Of a stretch of 37,052 nt of DNA, positions 18,285 to 25,866 are shown piece after piece. The DNA comes from Candidatus Electronema nielsenii. GTDB lineage: Bacteria > Desulfobacterota > Desulfobulbia > Desulfobulbales > Desulfobulbaceae. Below the pieces are notes generated by a model. That model worked only from the letters and a program-made list of their open reading frames with translations. It was not told where the DNA came from and searched no databases. The stretch is from contig JAGIXO010000005.1 in NCBI GenBank assembly GCA_026122915.1, positions 1 to 37,052 on the forward strand, written 5' to 3'. The translations under genes and the position numbers were made by a program. How positions within the stretch are numbered: position 1 is the first letter of the stretch; each line of letters opens with the position of its first letter.

Positions 18285-18668
18285 TTACTGATTTAACTGC
18301 TCAAGAAAAGGCTTGAACGGCACAGAATCATGGAAGTTTGACATATAGGCAATTTTTCCATCTCTAAAACGAAAGTAATTCATTACTTCAGCCTCTATTG
18401 GCACACCAGCAGCATTGGCTGCAGAAATATGAGAAACAACAGCTCCTTCATTTCCGCTGACTATGATATACCTTGGAATATTCTGAAACTTTGAATACAT
18501 CTTCCCCATTCCCTGCATCATTGGCCGCAAAGCTGCCAAGCCTTCAATATGCCCAGCCAGCTGCTCATCCATGACCATGTCATCGGCGAACAAATCGCAC
18601 CATTTATTCCAATCACCATTATTGGCATGCACGTAATACATCTCAATCAGCACTTTTGTTGTCATCAT
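18285..18668 (-). CDS. SnoaL/NTF2-like domain protein
   Basis: MYYVHANNGDWNKWCDLFADDMVMDEQLAGHIEGLAALRPMMQ...NYFRFRDGKIAYMSNFHDSVPFKPFLEQL. Confidence 0.85.
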   Translation of the reverse strand: MMTTKVLIEMYYVHANNGDWNKWCDLFADDMVMDEQLAGHIEGLAALRPMMQGMGKMYSKFQNIPRYIIVSGNEGAVVSHISAANAAGVPIEAEVMNYFRFRDGKIAYMSNFHDSVPFKPFLEQLNQ

Positions 18669-18703
18669 CGCCTCCCTTCCTTATGGTTTGTCTTCAACAG
18701 CAG

Positions 18704-20389
18704 TCAGCGCGGCACCTGACTGCCGATCATCATGTCAATCAAAAATGGTCCATCATGGGCCAATGCTTTTTCAATAGCCGGATGCACCTGATCCGGTGTT
18801 TCCACTTTCACCCCTGGCACACCCATTGACTGAGCCAAACTGACAAAGTCAATAACTGGATCCTTCAATGAGAAGGAATCAGGGAAGGCATGTTCCTTAA
18901 CTCCGACCTGATCTTTCCAGTATTGCAGAACATTGAGCTTCAAGAGCATGTAGCTCTGGTTGTTGCAGATGATGAACTTCGCCCCAATTTTGTGATGCGC
19001 CGCTGTCCACAGGGCTTGAATAGTGTACATGCTGGCACCGTCGCCGCTCACGCTGATGACCGTTTTCTCAGGGTTGGCTATTTTTGCTCCCAAAGCACCG
19101 GGAATGCCAACTCCCAGCGAGCCGCCGCGCACTTGGAAGAAATGGTTGGGCTTAGTCGGTGGACAGTAGCGGGTCAGCTGCGTGGAGGAAGTCAGAGCTT
19201 CATCAAAAATAATCGCATCCTCCGGCAGCAAGGCAGCCAGCTCTTCCATAAAGCGGGAGGGATGGAGCGGAATTTCATCGCGCACCGCGCTGTCTGCTGC
19301 AATCTGAGCAGCCCGTTTTTTTTCTTTGGCAACCCGCAGCTCTTCCGCACGGCCCGCAGCGGCCTGCTTCTGCTCGGCAGTCATGACCGTTGCAAGCGCA
19401 TCGGCGAGCAGCTGCATGGTCAGTTTCGGATCGCTGACGACACCGAGGTCAACCGGATGGTTCTTGGCGATTTCATGGGCATTCAAATCCACATGAATGA
19501 TTTTTGCATCAGGGGCATAAATGTTCTCCAACCTGCCGAAGACTTCCGGCACCATGTACGTGCCGCAGACAAAATTCACATCACCCTTGGAAGTGATCGG
19601 ATAGCTTGCCTCGCCGAACATGTGACCGGTCTGCCCCTGATACAGGGGATGAGTGTAGCTCATATTCAACTCGCCGGAATCCACGCTCCAGACCTCCGCG
19701 CCCAGCAGCTCGGCCAGCCGAGTCAGCTCCTCCTGAGCTCCGGAATACGCCACACCGTCGCCCATGAAAATCATCGGCTTGCGGGCGTTTGCCAGCAGCT
19801 CAACCGCCTGCTGGATGAAATCATCGCCCGGCACAACGCGAGTCGAGGGAATGAACGCCGGATACACCTCTTCCACCACCGGCATGTCCAAAAGATCAGC
19901 AGGCAGACAGACATAGACCGGCCCCATCGGCGGAGTGGCGGCGATTTTCACTGCCCGGCGCAGGACGCGCAAAGTGGATGCGGCATCCGTCACCATAGTG
20001 GCCCATTTTGTGACCGGCTTGGCAAAAGCTACCAAATCGCCGTACATCTGGGCTTCCAGCGGCAGATACTTCAGCCCGGCATCGCCGCCGATGATGACCA
20101 AAGGCGCGTGGCCGCGCATGGCTTGGTACATCGCGCCGATGGTGTTGCCCAAGCCGGGCGAGCTGTGTATCTGCACCAAGGCCGGTTTTTTTGTCGCTCT
20201 GGCATAACCATCGGCCATCATCAAAGCCACTGACTCCTGCAAGGTCAGGATGTACTTCATCTGCGGATAGGCGGCCAAGGCATCAAGAAAGCCCTGCTCG
20301 ACTGTGCCGGGATTGCCAAACATATGATCCATTCCGTCAGCAAGAAACTGCTCGATGATGGCGAAACGGTATGTTTTTTTATCGTTCAT
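18704..20389 (-). CDS. thiamine-pyrophosphate enzyme, benzoylformate decarboxylase/acetolactate synthase-like
   Basis: FGNPGTVEQGFLDAL, LQESVALMMADGYARAT, QIHSSPGLGNTIGAMYQA, GSLGVGIPGALGAKIANPEKTVISVSGDGASMYTIQALWTAAHHKIGAKFIICNNQSY (GDG...N TPP motif). Confidence 0.93.
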   Translation of the reverse strand: MNDKKTYRFAIIEQFLADGMDHMFGNPGTVEQGFLDALAAYPQMKYILTLQESVALMMADGYARATKKPALVQIHSSPGLGNTIGAMYQAMRGHAPLVIIGGDAGLKYLPLEAQMYGDLVAFAKPVTKWATMVTDAASTLRVLRRAVKIAATPPMGPVYVCLPADLLDMPVVEEVYPAFIPSTRVVPGDDFIQQAVELLANARKPMIFMGDGVAYSGAQEELTRLAELLGAEVWSVDSGELNMSYTHPLYQGQTGHMFGEASYPITSKGDVNFVCGTYMVPEVFGRLENIYAPDAKIIHVDLNAHEIAKNHPVDLGVVSDPKLTMQLLADALATVMTAEQKQAAAGRAEELRVAKEKKRAAQIAADSAVRDEIPLHPSRFMEELAALLPEDAIIFDEALTSSTQLTRYCPPTKPNHFFQVRGGSLGVGIPGALGAKIANPEKTVISVSGDGASMYTIQALWTAAHHKIGAKFIICNNQSYMLLKLNVLQYWKDQVGVKEHAFPDSFSLKDPVIDFVSLAQSMGVPGVKVETPDQVHPAIEKALAHDGPFLIDMMIGSQVPR

Positions 20390-20394
20390 TTTAC

Positions 20395-22452
20395 TCAGGC
20401 TCCTTGCTGCTTCTGTTGTCTGGCCACATCAGCGTTTTTGTTTTCTGCTCCCCATCTGATCATCAGCATGGTGATGTCATCTGACTGAGGTTCTTGCACT
20501 GCATGTGCTCTGACCTCACGCAAAATACCGTCAATTACTTCCTTGCAGGGTTTGTCTTGCATACTGAAAAAACTTTCAAGCAATCTTTTATCGCCGAACA
20601 ACTGCTCTTCTTTGTTCATGGCTTCTGTTACGCCGTCAGTGCAGAGGAAGATTGCTTCGCCCGGCGGAAGAACAGCCGAAAATTCCTTATAGCTGATGCC
20701 AAGCGTGGAACCAACCGGAGGACCGCTCACATCTTTTCTGAAGAAAGGGGCGTTGCCGCCATTTGTGAACAGAGGCTGCGGCGCATGACCGCAATTCACA
20801 TAACATAACTCACCAGTAGTGACATCAAGAATACCAAAAAATAAGGTGACGTAATCTAAATTTTGATTGTCATAGCAAAGAAATTTATTGAGCTGGTTAA
20901 TTATTTCTCCAGGTGAATCACATCTATCATTTTGAAGGAAGCTGATGTCGATTAACTTTTTAACAACCGTCATCATTAAAGCAGCAGGAACTCCCTTGCC
21001 AACAACATCTCCAATCGCAATGCAGATATGCTTTTCGTCAATTTCAAAGAAATTATACAAATCACCGCCAACTTCCCGTGCAGGAAATATTTCCGCATGA
21101 ATTTCAATCTTCTTTTCTGGAGGGCAGGAAAAATTTCTTGGCAAGCTGCGATGCTGGATATCTCTGGCGACATTTAGTTCTTTTTCTATTCCTAACAATT
21201 TTCTATGCGATTCAAACAACTCAGAAATTCTTACAAACCAATTTAGCCAATATTCTGGTACATCTGGAATGACTATTTTTTCATTCTTTGTTTCCTTTTC
21301 TATATATCTTACTAATTCTTCAGCAGGATATATTAATTCTTTAAAAGTTATTTTTTTAGTATAAAAAATAATTATCAACAAAGCAGTCAATAGAATAAAA
21401 AATACAGTCGCTACTCTTGAAATAATCAATTTAAAATAAGTACCTTTTTCGGAAATAAAAATAATCCTCCAACGAGGAGCATTTTCTATCCTATTCCAAA
21501 TATATAAATAAGAATATATTCTCAATATACTGAGAGGTTCTTGTTCTTTATTTAATATATTTTCTTGCATTTTACCTGGGATAATATCTTCTATTTTGTA
21601 AATTTTTTCAAAAGAAAGATCGGGGGAAGCAATCACCTGGTTATATTCATTTACAATTAAAAGTGACCCTTTTGTATCATCAAAATTATTTACATATTTA
21701 TTTAGATATCCACTAAGTTTCTCTAATGTAATATCAATTCCTATAACACCAATAAGTTTATTATCTACATAAACTGGTTTTAATGCTGTAAACATTAATC
21801 CTTTTCCGAATACATCGTAATATGGACCATATAACCAGATTTCTATTTTTTTGTTTTTTTCAAAAAAGATCTTGCATTTTTCAAGGAAAATCGATTGTTT
21901 TTCAAAATTCTTAAAACTGACTAGTTTTGATGTAGTCCATGGATAAATATTCTTAAAATTATTTACAGACAAATAGTATATCCATTCAGAATTTTTTATA
22001 TTATGCTTTGTTGACTCAAACAAAGGATTCAAACTTATTGACATATTAATCTCATCTCTTAATTTTACAGAAAAATCAAGAGGATTCCCTTCTCCTATAA
22101 TATTTCCTGTATATTTCCTGTATTGATATGGAATGTTATCAAGACTGTATATATTATCATTCATTGATAATGAATTTAAAATCTTACTATTACCAGAAGA
22201 CTCAAGTCCTATAAAAAAGTTTTCCGCTTTAATTTGCATTGAATTTATATTTGAATTTATATTCAACATAAAATTATCAACAGCCATTGTTCTTGATTTA
22301 ATTCCTTCAATTATTCTTGTGTTATTATTGCTTATTATTTGATGTATCTCGATCAATGCAAGAAAAATAGATATAAATAATACAACTGTAAACACAATGA
22401 ACATTTTTCTGTTGTATCGTGATATAAAATTTTTTTTTGAATTTTTCATCAT
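20395..22452 (-). CDS. SpoIIE-type PP2C serine phosphatase with extracytoplasmic dCache-like sensor (RsbU/IcfG-like)
   Basis: TM1 FIVFTVVLFISIFLALI, sensor with PVYVDNKLIGVIGIDITLEKL, TM2 VATVFFILLTALLIIIFY, then EKELNVARDIQHRSLPRNF, GGDLYNFFEIDEKHICIAIGDVVGKGVPAALMMTVV, YVNCGHAPQPLF, FLCTDGVTEAMNKEEQLFG, SDDITMLMIRW. Confidence 0.93.
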   Translation of the reverse strand: MMKNSKKNFISRYNRKMFIVFTVVLFISIFLALIEIHQIISNNNTRIIEGIKSRTMAVDNFMLNINSNINSMQIKAENFFIGLESSGNSKILNSLSMNDNIYSLDNIPYQYRKYTGNIIGEGNPLDFSVKLRDEINMSISLNPLFESTKHNIKNSEWIYYLSVNNFKNIYPWTTSKLVSFKNFEKQSIFLEKCKIFFEKNKKIEIWLYGPYYDVFGKGLMFTALKPVYVDNKLIGVIGIDITLEKLSGYLNKYVNNFDDTKGSLLIVNEYNQVIASPDLSFEKIYKIEDIIPGKMQENILNKEQEPLSILRIYSYLYIWNRIENAPRWRIIFISEKGTYFKLIISRVATVFFILLTALLIIIFYTKKITFKELIYPAEELVRYIEKETKNEKIVIPDVPEYWLNWFVRISELFESHRKLLGIEKELNVARDIQHRSLPRNFSCPPEKKIEIHAEIFPAREVGGDLYNFFEIDEKHICIAIGDVVGKGVPAALMMTVVKKLIDISFLQNDRCDSPGEIINQLNKFLCYDNQNLDYVTLFFGILDVTTGELCYVNCGHAPQPLFTNGGNAPFFRKDVSGPPVGSTLGISYKEFSAVLPPGEAIFLCTDGVTEAMNKEEQLFGDKRLLESFFSMQDKPCKEVIDGILREVRAHAVQEPQSDDITMLMIRWGAENKNADVARQQKQQGA

Positions 22453-22484
22453 ATTATATATGTATAATTTGCAATTGATTGTTT

Positions 22485-22910
22485 TTAACAAAAATTTACA
22501 TTAAGACAATTTACATTAAATCCATCCATATATTCATATCTAAATTCGTCAACGCCTGTTATTGCAAGATAGATACCGAGTCCTCCGATGCGCCGCTCTT
22601 CAGTAGGTTTACTCAAACACGCTTTCTCCATCTCCAGCTTATGTCGTGGATCAAAAGGAACACCTTGATCCCTCAGTTGAATAATCAGAGAGTTTTTTTT
22701 AATTTCACAAGCCATGAATATTTTCGCGTCCTCCTCGTTCAGACCGCTGTAGAGGATAATGTTGGTTGCAATCTCGTCCACCGCCAGCTGAAGCTTGTAG
22801 AGCTTCTTTTTATCTATCGGCAAACCGGCGGCAGCGGTAGCCACATAATCCCGCATGTCCTTCAGTGCATCCAAGCTGACCGGAAATGCCTTTTCTTCTG
22901 AGAGCGGCAT
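22485..22910 (-). CDS. HATPase_c anti-sigma-factor-type serine kinase (RsbW/SpoIIAB-like)
   Basis: LQLAVDEIATNIILYSG (N-box), IIQLRDQGVPFDP, ERRIGGLGIYLAITGVDEFRYEY (G-box). Start 22910 has GGAGGAGCC upstream. Confidence 0.9.
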   Translation of the reverse strand: MPLSEEKAFPVSLDALKDMRDYVATAAAGLPIDKKKLYKLQLAVDEIATNIILYSGLNEEDAKIFMACEIKKNSLIIQLRDQGVPFDPRHKLEMEKACLSKPTEERRIGGLGIYLAITGVDEFRYEYMDGFNVNCLNVNFC

Positions 22911-22961
22911 GGCTCCTCCAAGGCCAAGGCGGCGGAAACACTCCACCCCTTGGCCGACGAA

Positions 22962-23303
22962 TCAGAACTTTTCTACAACAGCTGCGTCGTAGCTGTCTAA
23001 CATGGTCACGCTGTGCTCCAGACCGGTCATAGTGATGGTGTCAACAACCTGCTCTTGGGCCTCGATCACGTAAATATCCACCGAGCTGCCGAGCTTCTGC
23101 TTGGCAAAAACTAAAACTCTCAGACCTGCGCTGGCCATGAAGGACAGGCCGCCCAGCAGCAGAGCAACGCGTTTGGCCTTATTCGCAATAGCTTGTCCGA
23201 TAAGCCCTTCAAATTCTCGATAAGTGCTGGAATCCAGCTTGCCGCTCAGAGTTATTCTCGCAACACCATTCGAGGTCATATCCAAAGATGATTCAAAACT
23301 CAT
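22962..23303 (-). CDS. STAS domain anti-sigma factor antagonist
   Basis: MSFESSLDMTSNGVARITLSGKLDSSTYREFEGLI...LLLGGLSFMASAGLRVLVFAKQ; start 23303 with AGGAGA upstream (alternative start 23327). Confidence 0.9.
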   Translation of the reverse strand: MSFESSLDMTSNGVARITLSGKLDSSTYREFEGLIGQAIANKAKRVALLLGGLSFMASAGLRVLVFAKQKLGSSVDIYVIEAQEQVVDTITMTGLEHSVTMLDSYDAAVVEKF

Positions 23304-23323
23304 GTTCCATTCTCCTGTTGTCA

Positions 23324-25519
23324 TCAATTGTTCTTCCTTCCGACCAGAACAAACACTGAACGCCCGCCTGCAATGACCTGATGCTGATCATCCAGCACCG
23401 GCTCCTCGCCATGCGCAAAAATATCCTGCGGCGAGGCCATGCTGGTGTTGACCGCCATGCGCCATGTGTATTCAGGCGGCAGGACAGGCAGCTCAAACGG
23501 CAGGGCATCCCAGTGCATGTTCATGGCCACGTAAATGAAATCATCTGCGCCGTATTCTTCTTTCTTCTTGACATACTGGCCGTTGAGCATGAAAGCGACC
23601 ACATTGCCGCTCCAATCGGCATTCCATGCTTGGGTGCCGTGCCATGTGATGTCGGCATAGCCGGTGCCTTTCCAGTCCTGATTGCTGAAGTAATGGCTGT
23701 TCCGCAGAATCGAATGAGCGTGGCGGAAGGCGATGATCTGCTTGAAGAAGCGCAGCAGCTCGCTGTTCTTTTCCGTCAGCGACCAGTCCAGCCAGTTCAG
23801 CTCATTGTCATGACAATAGGTGTTGCTGTTGCCGTACTTGGTGCTGCCGACCTCGTCGCCTTGCAGGATCATCGGCACGCCTTGGCTGACCATGAGCATG
23901 GTCACGGCGTTTTTGATCTGCCGCCGCCGCAGGGCGTTGATGCCCGGATCGTCGGTCTCGCCTTCCCAGCCGCAGTTCCAGCTGTTGTTGTCGTTGTCCC
24001 CGTCCTGATTATTTTGTAAATTTGCCTCGTTGTGCTTGCCGTTGTAGGCCACTGTATCATACAGGGTGAAGCCGTCATGACAGGAAATGAAATTGATCGA
24101 GGCGGTTGGCCCGCGCGACCCGTACAGGCCCGGCGACCCTTGCAGCACTTGGCTCATCGCCCCGGCCTGTCCTTGATCGCCTTTCAGGAAACGGCGCAGG
24201 GTGTCGCGGCTCTTGCCGTTCCATTCCGACCAGCGGCCATAGTTTGGAAAGGAGCCGACCTGATACAGCCCGCCTGCGTCCCACGCCTCGGCAATCAGCT
24301 TGCATTTGCCCAGCACCGGGTCAAAGGCCAAGGCCTCCAGCAGCGGCGGATTGTCCATCGGCGCGCCAAATGCGTTGCGGCTGAGGATGGAGGCGAGATC
24401 AAAGCGGAAGCCGTCAATGTGGTACTCAGATGCCCAGTAGCGCAGAGCGTCAAGAATCATGCCACGCACAATCGGGTCGTTGCAGTTGAGAGAATTGCCC
24501 GTGCCGCTGAAATTTTGGTAGTATCCTTCCGGCGTGAGCATGTAGTAAGTCTGATTGTCAATTCCCTTGTAGGAAATGACCGGTCCGCGATGATCGCCTT
24601 CCGCCGTGTGGTTGAAGACGACATCCAAAATGATCTCAATGCCGTGCCGGTGCAGCTCCTTGACCAAGGTTTTGAGTTCATCAGCGACCATGGTGCCATC
24701 GCCGGTTTTGCCGGTCGCCGCAAAGCCTGCCTTTGGCGCGAAGAAGCCTACGGTGGAATACCCCCAGTAGTTCATCTTCACCCATCTGCCTGTGGCCTCG
24801 TCGTATTTGGAGAACTCGAACTCATCAAACTCGTAGATCGGCATCAGCTCGACGCAGTTGATGCCCAGCTCTTTGAGATAGGGGATTTTCTCCCGCATTC
24901 CGGCAAAGGTGCCTGCCCGGCCTTCCCGCACCCCGGATGACGGATGCTTGGTGAAGCCGCGCACATGCGCCTCGTAGATCACCAAGTCTTCCTTGGGGAT
25001 TTCCGGCGGCCTGTCGCCTTCCCAGTCAAAGTCGTCAAAAATGATCCGGCTGCGGTGCGGATAAGGATCGCTCCAGTCCGGCATCTTGCCCCATTCGTCG
25101 CGTCCGCCGATGGCCTTGGCGTAAGGATCCATCAGGGTTCTGGCCGGATCAAAGCGGAAGAAGCCCGGCTTGCCCTGCTCGCTGTGCGGATAGGCCGGAT
25201 TGTCCATGCGGAAGCCGTATTCGATCTCCTCATGATCCAAATCCAGCACGGTCATGGTGAACACATTGCCGATCCGAAAATCAGCCCAGTCCGGCTCCCT
25301 GCTGGCCGCTTTGAGGAACTGGCCCCGGAACGGGATCACAGCATACGGCTCCCGCTCGCCCCGCCGGAAGAGCAGCAGGCAGCAATAGCTGGCGTTGCGG
25401 GAGAAGACCGAAAAATTGATGCCGCCTGGCACGAGCGTGGCCCCGAAAGGATAGGGCTTGCCGGGCCTCAGCTTGAACTCTTGGAAAAGATGGGTTGGAT
25501 GAACGTCAATCCTGTCCAT
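23324..25519 (-). CDS. glgX: glycogen debranching enzyme GlgX (isoamylase family, GH13)
   Basis: GKPYPFGATLVPGGINFSVFSRNA; EAHVRGFTKHPSSG; YWGYSTVGFFAPKAGFA; DVVFNHTAEGD; DGFRFDLASIL; LIAEAWDAGGLYQVG; FISCHDGFTLYDTVAYN; MLMVSQGVPMILQGDEVG. Confidence 0.95.
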   Translation of the reverse strand: MDRIDVHPTHLFQEFKLRPGKPYPFGATLVPGGINFSVFSRNASYCCLLLFRRGEREPYAVIPFRGQFLKAASREPDWADFRIGNVFTMTVLDLDHEEIEYGFRMDNPAYPHSEQGKPGFFRFDPARTLMDPYAKAIGGRDEWGKMPDWSDPYPHRSRIIFDDFDWEGDRPPEIPKEDLVIYEAHVRGFTKHPSSGVREGRAGTFAGMREKIPYLKELGINCVELMPIYEFDEFEFSKYDEATGRWVKMNYWGYSTVGFFAPKAGFAATGKTGDGTMVADELKTLVKELHRHGIEIILDVVFNHTAEGDHRGPVISYKGIDNQTYYMLTPEGYYQNFSGTGNSLNCNDPIVRGMILDALRYWASEYHIDGFRFDLASILSRNAFGAPMDNPPLLEALAFDPVLGKCKLIAEAWDAGGLYQVGSFPNYGRWSEWNGKSRDTLRRFLKGDQGQAGAMSQVLQGSPGLYGSRGPTASINFISCHDGFTLYDTVAYNGKHNEANLQNNQDGDNDNNSWNCGWEGETDDPGINALRRRQIKNAVTMLMVSQGVPMILQGDEVGSTKYGNSNTYCHDNELNWLDWSLTEKNSELLRFFKQIIAFRHAHSILRNSHYFSNQDWKGTGYADITWHGTQAWNADWSGNVVAFMLNGQYVKKKEEYGADDFIYVAMNMHWDALPFELPVLPPEYTWRMAVNTSMASPQDIFAHGEEPVLDDQHQVIAGGRSVFVLVGRKNN

Positions 25520-25522
25520 GTC

Positions 25523-25864
25523 TCAGCCCAGCCCTTGGAAACCGGCTTCAACAGTATCGAAGACTTGAAAAAAGGGCAGAAACCCGGTCGCCTCCATGTT
25601 GTCCCTGATGCCGTCGGGCAGCGCGGCCAAAGCGACAGTTTTGCTCTGCCCCTGCTGCGTCTGCTGATGCGTGACCAGCATGGCCCGCAGCCCTGCGCTG
25701 GACATGAACGAAACTTGGCTCAGGTCAAGCAGCACTATGTCTGCCTCACACAGAACTTCCAGCATCTTTGTTTGAAAGGCGGGCGCGGTCTTGCCGTCAA
25801 TGAAGCCGCAAGTTATGACCAGTGTCACCTTGTCTGCCTGTTTGACAGTTATCTCCATGTCCAT
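25523..25864 (-). CDS. STAS domain anti-sigma factor antagonist
   Basis: VTLVITCGFIDGKTAPAFQTKM...IVLLDLSQVSFMSSAGLRAMLVTHQQ; conserved phosphoacceptor-type SSAGL. Confidence 0.92.
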   Translation of the reverse strand: MDMEITVKQADKVTLVITCGFIDGKTAPAFQTKMLEVLCEADIVLLDLSQVSFMSSAGLRAMLVTHQQTQQGQSKTVALAALPDGIRDNMEATGFLPFFQVFDTVEAGFQGLG

Positions 25865-25866
25865 GC

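Noticed and set aside
18890-20233. 447-aa ORF on the + strand opposite the TPP enzyme
   Set aside because: Antisense to a gene with clear TPP-enzyme motifs; low-complexity His/Arg/Gln-rich shadow ORF typical of GC-balanced coding sequence.
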